Positions 25,342 through 33,910 of a stretch of DNA of 52,872 nt are shown in pieces. The notes under the pieces are model-generated. The model had not been told where the DNA came from. It worked only from the letters and a program-made list of their open reading frames with translations, and did no database searches. The DNA lies in NCBI GenBank assembly GCA_027365345.1, contig DAHXNO010000112.1:1-52872 (forward strand), in the 5' to 3' direction. The stretch is from Granulicella sp. Its GTDB lineage: Bacteria; Acidobacteriota; Terriglobia; Terriglobales; Acidobacteriaceae. Each line of letters starts with the position of its first letter. The stretch's first letter is position 1. The translations under genes and the position numbers were made by a program.

Positions 25342-25387
25342 ATTCGAGCCTACCGACAGAGTTCCGGTCAGGCTCGAATGTGTTTTC
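25342..25387 (+). terminator. Hairpin terminator in the porin upstream region
   Basis: ATTCGAGCCT at 25342-25351 pairs perfectly with AGGCTCGAAT at 25370-25379, followed by GTGTTTTCT. The inner part ACCG/CGGT can pair further. The T tract exists only on the + strand. No well-supported gene lies directly before it. Confidence 0.6.
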
Positions 25388-25807
25388 TCTACCGCCGATG
25401 ATCCGTCAGGCGGATGATCGGCAGTCGAGAACCCACCGCCGAACGAGAGCCATGGTTAATGTGACGAAATTGTCATCTATGGTCTCCATGGGAGCTGATG
25501 CAGCGATGCAGTGCGGAACAAGTGAATTCATTTGTTCACGAATTGTGATGAGTGAGGCGTCTAAGGGAGAGAGGAAAGGTGCTGCGATCGGCCTTATGTG
25601 CTTCATTCTTCGATGGAGCGGGAGAGCGGAGGCACACAGGCGAGCGCAGAAACAACTTCTGGAGGATGCATGGCAGGCGCGGCTTGCTGTGGATGACACG
25701 GCGAGAAGAAGCCGCTATCTCCGGTGGTTAGCACTTTGCATGCCGCACCTCTCTTGATTTTTTACAAAGTGATTGTGATCCGGACCATAGAATACTCAGA
25801 GTCAGGT

Positions 25808-27589
25808 ATGCGTTTCTTCCTTGCCCTTGCAGTCGTTGCGCCATGGTGCGTGGCCTTATTCGCACAACAGCCGGACGCTCCTGCGCCACAGGTGTTCGAG
25901 GCGCCGCAGACGAGTTGCCGGCACGGCGACGGCCAACACCAGCCGCTCTATGCGGAGGGCGCGATGCTGCAGCCGTCCCAGAGCGACGTTCCATTTCAAG
26001 ACCCAGGTGGCTTCCGTTTGATGGGACGGAGTGAGCGCGCCTGCGGTTCCAACTGTGGCTCAGCTTGCAGCCTGCTGCGTGACGACGCAGGAGGTGTTGA
26101 ACCATGGATCGGCAAGAAGGCAGAGATGGCTGCGATCGCCGAGCCAGCGCCGGAGGGCGCGCCACAAACGCAGACGACAGCGGCGTCAGGGCTGACGGCC
26201 GTTCCACCGAAGAGTGAGGCTCCTCCGGAAAAATACAACCTCCACTATCAATACACGCTCACTGGTATGGGATATCCCTCCTTCTCCGCGAGGTACACGA
26301 ATCCTGCTTACCTGGTCTTCGGAACGGGAAGCAGCCTGCCGACGCAGGGGCAGGCGCGTGAGACGCAATCCACCGATCTGTATTTTGGATATCGATTGGG
26401 CTTCAACACCGAGTTCCACATTGACACCTTATTCTGGCAAGGATTCGGCCTGAACAACACCTACGGGATCGACGACTTCCCCGACGGCGAGGCGTTCAAG
26501 GTGGGGGTACGCTACCCTCACTTCTCCATCGCGCGGTTCTTTCTGCGCAAGACGATCAATCTGGGCGGCGGCAAGAACGAGGAGCCGGTGGAGGACGATG
26601 AACTGACCCTCCGCGGCCAGCAGGATACGGATCACATCACCATCACCATTGGCAGATACAGCGTCAAGGACATCTTTGACAACAACCAGTATGCCAATGA
26701 CCCACGCACGCAGTTCATGAACTGGTCCCTGATGGCCAACGCCATCTATGACTACCCAGCCGACGCCCTGGGCTTTACCACTGGAGTGGCTATCGAGTGG
26801 AACACTTCAAACTGGACGCTCCGCTATGGATGGAATCAGATGTCCAAGTACAGGAACCAGATGACCGCCGAGGACCTGTACCTCACCGTTCCTCCTGAAG
26901 CCAATTCAGGTGATGGCAAGATCTTTCAGGACTGGAGCATGGTTACGGAGCTGGAGCATCGTCACCGCCTGCGGAGCCATCCCGGGGCTGTTCGGCTGCT
27001 GGTGTTTGATGACCGCACCAACATGGGCAGCTATAAAGCGGCGGTAGCGCTGGCCAACGCACCGGCTACGCTGGCCGTCTGGGGCACGCCGGCGAAGTTC
27101 CTCGCCAGCGCCAACGGCATCACCGGAGGGATTGACGATACGCACGCACTGCGCAACACGTGGGGCGTTGGTTTGAACGTTGACCAGGAGCTAACCAAGA
27201 ACATCGGCGTCTTCTCTCGCATCGGTTGGAACTGCGGCCAGAATGAGTCATTCGAGTTCACGGACTCAAACTGGACGGCAAGCTTTGGCACGAGCATCCA
27301 GGGTGAGCGGTGGAGATTGCCGGCGGATGTTCTGGGCGCCGCGTTCATCACCAGCGGCGCGTCCAAGGCGAACCAGGCGTATCTGGCGGCAGGCGGAATC
27401 GGCATCCTCACAGGCGACGGCGCGCTGAGCTACAGTCCGGAAAAAGTTGTCGAGACCTATTACGACCACCAGTTCAGCAGCCACATCCACGCCACCCTGG
27501 ATTACCAGTTCGTAGATGATCCCGCCTTCAATCGAGCTCGCGGCCCGGTGAACGCGATCTTCGGCTTTCGCTTTCATTACGAGTGGTAA
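25808..27589 (+). CDS. OprB-like carbohydrate porin
   Basis: The ATG at 25808 starts a signal peptide (MRFFLALAVVAPWCVALFAQ). The mature N-terminal stretch to about residue 140 is odd, with six cysteines (SCRHGDG; ACGSNCGSACSLL) and a Pro/Ala/Gln-rich linker. Then comes the outer-membrane barrel: NLHYQYTLTGMGYPSFSARY, QSTDLYFGYRLGFNTEFHID, TITIGRYSVKDIFDNNQYAND, FMNWSLMANAIYDYPADALG, and the last strand INAIFGFRFHYEW-type ending in Trp. These fit carbohydrate-selective porins (OprB family), which let sugars diffuse across the outer membrane. The 593 residues are longer than usual OprB because of the N-terminal extension. It is a single gene with its own upstream region. Confidence 0.85.
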   Translation: MRFFLALAVVAPWCVALFAQQPDAPAPQVFEAPQTSCRHGDGQHQPLYAEGAMLQPSQSDVPFQDPGGFRLMGRSERACGSNCGSACSLLRDDAGGVEPWIGKKAEMAAIAEPAPEGAPQTQTTAASGLTAVPPKSEAPPEKYNLHYQYTLTGMGYPSFSARYTNPAYLVFGTGSSLPTQGQARETQSTDLYFGYRLGFNTEFHIDTLFWQGFGLNNTYGIDDFPDGEAFKVGVRYPHFSIARFFLRKTINLGGGKNEEPVEDDELTLRGQQDTDHITITIGRYSVKDIFDNNQYANDPRTQFMNWSLMANAIYDYPADALGFTTGVAIEWNTSNWTLRYGWNQMSKYRNQMTAEDLYLTVPPEANSGDGKIFQDWSMVTELEHRHRLRSHPGAVRLLVFDDRTNMGSYKAAVALANAPATLAVWGTPAKFLASANGITGGIDDTHALRNTWGVGLNVDQELTKNIGVFSRIGWNCGQNESFEFTDSNWTASFGTSIQGERWRLPADVLGAAFITSGASKANQAYLAAGGIGILTGDGALSYSPEKVVETYYDHQFSSHIHATLDYQFVDDPAFNRARGPVNAIFGFRFHYEW

Positions 27590-28087
27590 TCCGGGTGAGC
27601 AGTGCACGGGGCGAGATCTTGCCGGCAGTGGAGATTTAAAACGGAGGGCGCCTTTGTCTGGGAGAGACTCCTGTGTACACGCGCGCTCCGCAGCGTTCAT
27701 CCGGCTCCCATCCGAAGGATGGCCCGGTTCAGTGCTTTGCCCAGGGCCGGGAGATCTGCTCCAGGGGGACGGCATTGACCCATCCATAGATATTGGAAAC
27801 GTAGAGGGTTCCTTCCCCGAGTGCAGAAGGCAGGGTCTGCCCGCCGGCGCTATTGGTATTCCCCGCGTCCTGGGTGGTGGAGGCGTGGGGCTGGAGGCCA
27901 GGGCAAACAGCACCCCAGCCGCTTGATGGAATGGAGCGCGGAGAGATTGGGATGGGGACAGGAGAAGTTCCCTGAAGGATTTTGACGGGAAGAGAGAACC
28001 TCGCTTGCCGCGGCAGCATACTTTGCCGGCTGATAGGACGTGAGTCGCCGCCGCGGCTATTCAAGGTTTCGCGATGAGCCTTGTTGC
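27590..28087. other. Intergenic region between porin and bamD-like gene
   Basis: The two genes converge here. No clear terminator was found. A - strand frame with GTLYVSNIYGWV looks slightly protein-like, perhaps an eroded gene end, but nothing can be supported. Confidence 0.4.
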
Positions 28088-30073
28088 CTAAAAAGGATTC
28101 AGCTTATCGAGGCCATGCTTCGGCTTCTTCTTGCTGGAACTCTCATCATTCTTGTCCACCCTGGCGGGTTTGACTTTCTTCTTCTTCTTGCCATGGGCGC
28201 TGGCAGCAGGAGTCTGCTGAGCCATGGGTGTGGCCTGCCCTTCAACGTCATTGACCTGATTCGGGGCCTCGGTAGGCTTCTCAATCGGTGGCAGGGCTTT
28301 GGCGGCCGGCTTAGGCATGGGCAGACCGTAGTTCGGGTCCTGAGCTCCTGTGGCAGCCGGAAGGCTGCTGGCAGGGGTACCGGTGGAGGTTGTGCCTGCG
28401 TCTGAGCCAGGAGTGATCACATCGACACCCAGGCCGGTTCCGGAACCGCCGGAGGAGTTGTTGGCGGGCTCGACGACGGTGACGGTCTTATCCGAGTCCA
28501 TCGCGGCGGCAGAGCCTTCGGTCGGGATGCTCTCCAAGGTGGGCGGCGCGGTAGAGGCGGGAGGTGGCGGAGTTGCCGCCTTTCCGCTGGACGTCGTGAA
28601 CGCCTCGCTATCCTTCAACTCGGGATGGGCTTTGGCCAAATTGGGGTTGATTGCGTCGCGGTAGTCCGCCATCAACTGCTTGACGACGGTGGGGGCCAAG
28701 ACAGGGGGAGGGTCTTCCAGGGGTGGGAGCCCGATGCGGGCTGTGGTGACCGTGTTGGGCGACTGCAGGAAGAGCACTTCGATGCGCTTCTGCAGCGTAT
28801 ATTGCGCACGGCTGTTTTCGAGTTCGTCGCTCAACGCCGCCTCTTCTTTGGTGGGCGTGGGGATGGGAAGGTTCATGCCCGTGAGGCGCTCTTTGGCATC
28901 TTCTACGTGAGGCGCCGCGGAGTGGTAGAGCACCACGGCGCGATACTCCTGGGCAGCCTTGTTGTCATAGTCCTCGAGCAGGCGGGCCTTGACGGCCTCT
29001 GGCAGGCAGCGGGTTCCGCGGGGTGTGTTTGCGGCGCAGGCGGGATTTGCTCGAACCGCTGCCGCCTCCGCTTCATAGGCGTCTCCGATGCCGATCAACA
29101 CATCGTCCATGTGGCTGTAGAGAGGATAGGTTTCGGCGACAGTCTCATAACGCGCAATGGCGGCGGGATAGTTGCCCTGGGAGGCATAGAAGTCGCCGAT
29201 CTGGGCCTCGCGATCAGCCAGGATCTCCTGCACTTCGCGCAGCTTTTGGCGAGCATCGTCCAGGATAGGCTTGGGTGCATCCGGATACTGGGTGAGCATG
29301 GTGCGGTACTCGCTTTCGGCTTGTTTGGCTTTGGAGTAGTCGCGGCCGGGAACATCCATCTGCTTGAAGTCGATGTCGCCGATGCGCAACTGGGCTTCGG
29401 CTGCCTCTGGAACGTTGGGGAAGAAGGTAATGAAGTCGCGGTATTCCTGCTCCGCCTCCGTATAGGCTGCGCTGCCACCCTCTTTGTACCAGGCATCGGC
29501 GATAGCCAGCTTGGCGCGCATCATGTACTGCGAGTCGGGGTAGGTATCCAGCAGGGCTTGCATGTCAAGACGCCCGATATCGTAGTGGCCGCTGGCGATC
29601 TGGGCCATGGCCTTGTCGTAAAGTTGCTTATCCGGCAGTTGCGAGTCCTTGCCGATGAGGGGGTTATATTTGGCCTCTTTCTTCAGTTCGACCTTGGTGG
29701 CCTTGGTCTCCTGAACTCGCTCATCCTTAGCGACCTTGACGTGTTCGTGAGACTTCTTCTTTTTCTCTTCGGCCGACTTGGCCTGCGCGGAGGCAGACTG
29801 CGACTTGGAGGTCTCGTTGATGGGTTCCAGGCGTTGCGCTTTGAAGATCCCCCCGAGGAAGTGGTGTTTCTTCTCTTGCGGTTGGGTCTGGTTACTCGCG
29901 GCAGGCGCAGCCTGAGCAGGGGTGGCCGAAGCAGCAGGCGCGTTCTGGGCTGCGGCGGCGGCTTGGCCGTGGAGCGCGGGAGCTCCGGCGAGGAGGCTGA
30001 AGAAGATTGCAGCCGGGGTGACGCCAGCGAGGCTGAGGGCCGGGTGAGAAGAAAGAAAACTCCGAATCTTCAT
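28088..30073 (-). CDS. BamD-like TPR protein, outer membrane assembly
   Basis: The 661-residue protein starts with a signal peptide (region LAGVTPAAIFFSLLAGAPALHGQ) followed by an Ala/Gln/Pro-rich linker and a Lys-rich segment (AEEKKKKSHEHVKV). The central part, about residues 135-390, has BamD-type repeats: DKQLYDKAMAQIASGHYDIG, LLDTYPDSQYMMRAKLAIAD, YTEAEQEYRDFITFFPNVPE and YPAAIARYETVAETYPLYSH. BamD helps BamA insert beta-barrel proteins in the outer membrane. The C-terminal third is low complexity with many Pro, Ser and Thr and ends in a basic block (KKKKKVKPARVDK). No lipobox cysteine is seen at the signal peptide end, unlike classical BamD lipoproteins. A GGTGGAG/CTCCACC hairpin lies in the leader. 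Confidence 0.78.
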   Translation of the reverse strand: MKIRSFLSSHPALSLAGVTPAAIFFSLLAGAPALHGQAAAAAQNAPAASATPAQAAPAASNQTQPQEKKHHFLGGIFKAQRLEPINETSKSQSASAQAKSAEEKKKKSHEHVKVAKDERVQETKATKVELKKEAKYNPLIGKDSQLPDKQLYDKAMAQIASGHYDIGRLDMQALLDTYPDSQYMMRAKLAIADAWYKEGGSAAYTEAEQEYRDFITFFPNVPEAAEAQLRIGDIDFKQMDVPGRDYSKAKQAESEYRTMLTQYPDAPKPILDDARQKLREVQEILADREAQIGDFYASQGNYPAAIARYETVAETYPLYSHMDDVLIGIGDAYEAEAAAVRANPACAANTPRGTRCLPEAVKARLLEDYDNKAAQEYRAVVLYHSAAPHVEDAKERLTGMNLPIPTPTKEEAALSDELENSRAQYTLQKRIEVLFLQSPNTVTTARIGLPPLEDPPPVLAPTVVKQLMADYRDAINPNLAKAHPELKDSEAFTTSSGKAATPPPPASTAPPTLESIPTEGSAAAMDSDKTVTVVEPANNSSGGSGTGLGVDVITPGSDAGTTSTGTPASSLPAATGAQDPNYGLPMPKPAAKALPPIEKPTEAPNQVNDVEGQATPMAQQTPAASAHGKKKKKVKPARVDKNDESSSKKKPKHGLDKLNPF

Positions 30074-30275
30074 ACTTGTTGATACTCCGAACTGCTGAGG
30101 CTTGTGCCAGGCAGTGAATCCTTTACGGGGTGGAGGGAAACTCCACCTGTCGTGCTGATGGGCCCACTGGCATCTTCCTGCTTGTTGTCAAGAGCCGCTT
30201 TTATTCTATCTGGCCGGGAACGATCTGGCGAAGCCGGCAAGCGTACCCGTGGGGCTATTTTGAAAGCGTTTCGCA

Positions 30276-30962
30276 TCACACGGCGGCGGCGCGGGCCAGG
30301 CGCAGGAATTCGCGGGCGTTCTCCTCTGTATTTCCTTGCCCCTCGGGCTGATGGAGCGGGGCAAAGATTGCGGACCCTGCGACCAGCATCTCCGCTCCAG
30401 ATTCGACGACGGAGGCTACGGTGTCGTTAGCGATGCCTCCATCCACCTCAATGCGGAAGTTGAGGCCGAATTCCTGGCGCAGGCGGCGGAGTTGGGCGAT
30501 ACGCTCCACCGAGCGGGGCAGGAACTTCTGGCCGCCAAAGCCGGGGTTGACGCTCATGACCAGCACATGATGGACCATCGATAGGACCTCGGAGAGCGCC
30601 TCAATGGGGGTGGCGGGGTTGACGACTACGCCGGGCAGCATGCCGTGATCGCGGATGAGCTGCAGCGTGCGGTTGAGGTGACGGCAGGCTTCGACGTGAA
30701 CGGAGACCATATCGGCTCCGGCCTCGGCAAAGGCGGCAATGTACTCGTCCGGGTTCTCAATCATCAGGTGGCAATCCAGCGGGAGGCTGGTGACGGGACG
30801 GAGAGCGGCGACGACCGGAGGGCCGAAGGTGATGTTGGGGACGAAGTGGCCGTCCATGACGTCCACGTGGACTATGGTGCCCCCACCGGCGGTAGCCCGG
30901 GCAATCTCGTCGGCCAGATGGGTGAAGTCTGCGGCGAGGATGGAAAAGGCGAGTTCAATCAT
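30276..30962 (-). CDS. rpe: Ribulose-phosphate 3-epimerase
   Basis: Rpe interconverts ribulose 5-phosphate and xylulose 5-phosphate in the pentose phosphate pathway. The ATG at 30962 is chosen since GGGAG lies eight bases upstream; an ATG 18 bases earlier is less well placed. The TIM-barrel motifs are all seen: FSILAADFTHLADEI, VHVDVMDGHFVPNITFGPPV (metal-binding His and Asp), DCHLMIENPDEYI, VLVMSVNPGFGGQKFL and FRIEVDGGIANDTV with the catalytic second Asp. Length is 228 residues, normal. It is the last gene of a run with tldD, pmbA and the UvrC-like gene, 33 bp after the latter. Confidence 0.95.
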   Translation of the reverse strand: MIELAFSILAADFTHLADEIARATAGGGTIVHVDVMDGHFVPNITFGPPVVAALRPVTSLPLDCHLMIENPDEYIAAFAEAGADMVSVHVEACRHLNRTLQLIRDHGMLPGVVVNPATPIEALSEVLSMVHHVLVMSVNPGFGGQKFLPRSVERIAQLRRLRQEFGLNFRIEVDGGIANDTVASVVESGAEMLVAGSAIFAPLHQPEGQGNTEENAREFLRLARAAAV

Positions 30963-30995
30963 GGTGCTGCTCCCGGACATTCAGATACCTTAAGT

Positions 30996-32252
30996 CTAGC
31001 AGCGGGGAGCGGAGAGCAGGCGTGAGGCGGCGTTGCGGATGCGGCGGATGGGCCAGGCTCCGTCCGGGTTGGGGAGGAATGGCTCCCCGGAGCGATGCTT
31101 CTGTGAGCGGTAGTACCAGCGGCGAAGCAGGGCCAGAGCGTCAGCGACGGTGGAGAGTTCGGCGGGAGGGTGGGCGAGGGGGCTGTCGGCCGCTGTTTGG
31201 TGTTCCTGAGTGGAGGGGTGGTCTGGGGTTGAGAGCAGGTCTGGAGTGGAGAGGGGTTGGGGTCCGGTCCAACGGCCGTTGGCGAAGAGGAAGACGGCGG
31301 CATGGGTGGAGGGTTGGGAGTCTTGGGGCGGCTTGGACTCGCCGGAGTCGCGCTGGTCTATGACGTCCACCTGCGGAGGCAGGGCTTGCTGGAGGACGAG
31401 CAGGCGAAGCTGGTCGATGGGGCCGACCAAGGGATCAGCGAGCAGAGCGACGGAGCGCACCTTCTCCCATTGCTTATGCAGGGCGGCGGCGGCCTCAAAG
31501 TCCATGGCTTGACTGGCGGCGTCGCGGAGAGCCGCGAGTTCGCTCAGCAGCGAGCCGCCGTGGGTGGCGAAGAAGGCGAAGACGCGCTGGGCCTCCTGTG
31601 CGTACTGTTGCGGGGTGCAGGCGGAGGGATGGCCCTGCTTGCAAGGCATGAGGCACTTGCCCATCTCCCCGTAGACGCATCCGGGGTGATCGGGATAGGG
31701 TTGGAGGTCTTCCGTGCAACGGCGAAGCTGAAAGAGATCGAGCACGGCATCGCCGTAGCGTTCTGCGGCAGCGCGCGAGGGGAAGGGTCCGAAGAGCTCT
31801 GGCAGAGCCTTGCGGGTGAGACGGTTGGTGGAGTAGACGCGGGGATGGGTTCCGGAGAGGGTGATGCGCAGCATGTAGGGAGGGTGCAGGCGCAGACGGC
31901 GGCGGGCAAGGTCCGGGCCGAAGGCGTGGCGCGCGGCGTGGTAGAGCAGAAGATGGGATTCGAACTCCGATCCGGTGGGTGTCCACTGGATGAAGCGAAC
32001 GCGGGAGCGGAGGTTCAGGCGCCGGGAGGGCGAGGGCTGACCGTCCGCAGCGAGGGAGTCGGCAGGCGCGAGCAGGCGGCGAAGGCGGCGGCGAAGGTCA
32101 GTGGCATGGCTGAGATAGGGCTGTGCGGCGGGGTCCTGACCGGACAGGGCGAAGATGCCGGGAGCTGAGGGGATGGTGGACAGAAGATCCTGGGATCGGT
32201 CGGGAAGGAACTCGGCGAGATGCTGGAAGGAAAAGGGCGCAGCCACAGGCAA
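30996..32252 (-). CDS. UvrC-like protein lacking the C-terminal nuclease half
   Basis: The 418-residue protein resembles the N-terminal half of excinuclease subunit UvrC. The GIY-YIG-like part is at the start (PSAPGIFALSGQ, then AQPYLSHATDLRRRLRRL), where the usual GxxYIGKA is altered. Then come VRFIQWTPTGSEFESHLLLY, ELFGPFPSRAAAERYGDAVLDLFQLRRC, the Cys motif GCVYGEMGKCLMPC and a UvrB-binding UVR segment (AALRDAASQAMDFEAAAALHKQWEKV). The RNase H-like endonuclease and HhH domains of true UvrC are absent. It may be a Cho-like repair nuclease or a regulator. The first codon is TTG at 32252; GTG at 32246 is also possible. It lies 36 bp behind pmbA, probably in one operon. Confidence 0.72.
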   Translation of the reverse strand: MPVAAPFSFQHLAEFLPDRSQDLLSTIPSAPGIFALSGQDPAAQPYLSHATDLRRRLRRLLAPADSLAADGQPSPSRRLNLRSRVRFIQWTPTGSEFESHLLLYHAARHAFGPDLARRRLRLHPPYMLRITLSGTHPRVYSTNRLTRKALPELFGPFPSRAAAERYGDAVLDLFQLRRCTEDLQPYPDHPGCVYGEMGKCLMPCKQGHPSACTPQQYAQEAQRVFAFFATHGGSLLSELAALRDAASQAMDFEAAAALHKQWEKVRSVALLADPLVGPIDQLRLLVLQQALPPQVDVIDQRDSGESKPPQDSQPSTHAAVFLFANGRWTGPQPLSTPDLLSTPDHPSTQEHQTAADSPLAHPPAELSTVADALALLRRWYYRSQKHRSGEPFLPNPDGAWPIRRIRNAASRLLSAPRC

Positions 32253-32288
32253 ATTGTATTCGGGCGGGAGAGGGAGGGTGGTGACGCT

Positions 32289-33749
32289 TCAGCTTCCGGC
32301 GACGGTCATGCCTTCGACGCGGATGGTAGGAACCGCACCGGCGCTGCGGAACTCGAGGTCATTGCCGATGGCTACGATGTTGCAGAAGATGTCTTTGAGG
32401 TTGCCGGCGATGGTGATCTGTTCGACGGGGAAGGCCAGTTCGCCATTCTCGATCCACAGGCCGCTGGCTCCTACCGAGTAGTCGCCGGTGACCAGGTTGA
32501 CGCCGTGGCCCATGGTCTGGAGGACATAAAGGCCCGAGGGAACGTCGGCGATGATCTGCTCGGGAGTGAGTTCGCCGGGTTGGAGGAAGTAATTGCCTCC
32601 GCCGATGCCGGGAGTTCCGGCGAGACCACGGGAGGCCTTGGCTGTGGAGGACATGGAGAGTTTGCGTGCGGTGTAGGTGTTGAGCATGAGCGAGCGAAGG
32701 ATGCCGCGCTCGACGATGACGGTGCGGCGGGTGGGCAAGCCATCGCCGTCGAAGGGGCTGGCTCCGAAGCCGCCGACGCGCAGGGTAGCTCCGTCCTGGG
32801 TGCGATAGTCGAAGACCATGGCTCCGTCGTCGACCATGGTGATGTTCTCACCGGCTACTTTTTGTCCCAAGCGGTCCGCGAAGATGGAGCTTTTGCGGTA
32901 GATGGCATCGCCGTTGGCGGCGGCCAGCAGGTTGCCCATGAGGCTCCGCGCGACCTCCGGAGCGAAGACGACCGGGCAGCGCTGGGTGGTGACGCGGCGC
33001 GCGCCGAGGCGGCGAAGAGCGCGTTGGGCGGCGATGCGGCCAACCTCTTCCGGGCTTTGCAGCAGCCGGGCGGTGCGGGCTGAGGAGTACCAGAAGTCGC
33101 GCTGCATGGCGCCGTCGGCGTCCTGGGCGATGGGCGTGACGGAGAAGGCGCAGTAGCTGCTGCGGTATTGGGCAGAGAAGCTGCGGGAGTTGATCATGGA
33201 GCGCCAGACGGTGTTGGCGCTGAAGTCGGCTCCGGAGGAGTTCTGGATGCGGGGATCACAGGCCATGGCGACCGCCTCCGCGCGGCGGGCGATGTCGATG
33301 CGATCGGGGGCGGGGATGGCGGGGACGTCGTCGAAGTAAAGAGCGAGAGAGGCGGGGTCGTGGGCGCCAAAGGCCTCGCGCTCCGGCAGGCCGGCGAAGG
33401 GGTCTGGGCCGGTGACGCGGGCCAGTTGCACGGCCGAGTCAATGATGCGGGAGAGGCCCTGGGGTGAGAGATCGCTGGTGGAGGTGCTGGCCGTGCGGCA
33501 GCCAGCCGAGGGGTCAGAAGGATCGGCAGCGAAGAAGACACGCAGGCCCAGAGCCCGCGAGCCGGATTCGGTGAGTTGCTCGACCTGGCCGAGGCGCACG
33601 TTGACGTGGAACTCTTCACTTTGGATGACGACGGCTTCAGCGTCGGTGGCACCGAGGGAGAGAGCACGCTGGACAGAGTCTTCGGCGAGTCGGCAGAGCT
33701 CCGGATGGTGCACGGGGTCGGCGGGATGGACGGTTGCGTGGCTGGACAT
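32289..33749 (-). CDS. pmbA: TldE/PmbA-type metalloprotease partner
   Basis: PmbA (TldE) and TldD form a heterodimeric metalloprotease that degrades unfolded peptides and matures some ribosomal peptides such as microcin B17. The ATG at 33749 gives 486 residues with the family layout: EAVVIQSEEFHVNVRLGQVEQL, SRALGLRVFF, RAEAVAMACDPRIQNSSGAD, PVVFAPEVARSLMGNLLAAA, VAGENITMVDDGAMVFDYRT and the C-terminal ENGELAFPVEQITIAGNLKD. It lacks the HExxxH metal motif, as expected for the TldE half. tldD lies 161 bp upstream on the same strand, so both subunits are likely made together. Confidence 0.9.
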   Translation of the reverse strand: MSSHATVHPADPVHHPELCRLAEDSVQRALSLGATDAEAVVIQSEEFHVNVRLGQVEQLTESGSRALGLRVFFAADPSDPSAGCRTASTSTSDLSPQGLSRIIDSAVQLARVTGPDPFAGLPEREAFGAHDPASLALYFDDVPAIPAPDRIDIARRAEAVAMACDPRIQNSSGADFSANTVWRSMINSRSFSAQYRSSYCAFSVTPIAQDADGAMQRDFWYSSARTARLLQSPEEVGRIAAQRALRRLGARRVTTQRCPVVFAPEVARSLMGNLLAAANGDAIYRKSSIFADRLGQKVAGENITMVDDGAMVFDYRTQDGATLRVGGFGASPFDGDGLPTRRTVIVERGILRSLMLNTYTARKLSMSSTAKASRGLAGTPGIGGGNYFLQPGELTPEQIIADVPSGLYVLQTMGHGVNLVTGDYSVGASGLWIENGELAFPVEQITIAGNLKDIFCNIVAIGNDLEFRSAGAVPTIRVEGMTVAGS

Positions 33750-33910
33750 TGTTTCTTGTGGTGCTCTCCTTAACTTAATAAGGTGTGGCCAATGTGCGGC
33801 CAGCGGTGTGGCCGGGAGCACGTGTGGCTGGGTTCAGTGCGTTTCCAGCTCCGATAGGCGAGCCCAGGTTTGGAGGCACAGACTCGCGGTGCGGAGGGTT
33901 GGGGCGAGGC

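Larger units (their letters stand above)
24586..25807. other. 1.2-kb intergenic region between permease and porin
   Basis: The two genes point away from each other, so promoters for both should lie here. A small 6-bp hairpin with TTTT stands at 24815-24834. A possible short gene (25090-25269) with a good terminator behind it (25342-25387) is described separately. An inverted repeat GTGAA...TTCAC is near 25523. Other frames look like noise. Confidence 0.45.

Noticed and set aside
24930-25757. + strand frame of 275 codons before the porin
   Set aside because: No ribosome binding site, no domain, and a strong terminator hairpin lies inside it.
27729-28064. - strand frame with GTLYVSNIYGWV as an NHL-type protein end
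   Set aside because: Only one short stretch looks protein-like and no repeat or start signal supports it.
28625-30082. + strand frame of 485 codons opposite the BamD-like gene
   Set aside because: The product is repetitive and Leu/Gly/Val-rich without motifs; the - strand frame has TPR repeats and a signal peptide.
30120-30150. Hairpin GGTGGAG/CTCCACC as a terminator
   Set aside because: No T tract follows on either strand; it is in the leader of the BamD-like gene and may be a chance or regulatory fold.
31940-31985. tRNA-like T-loop (GTTCGAATCCC on the - strand)
   Set aside because: It lies within the UvrC-like coding frame (TPTGSEFESHLLLY) and no acceptor or anticodon stems can be formed around it.
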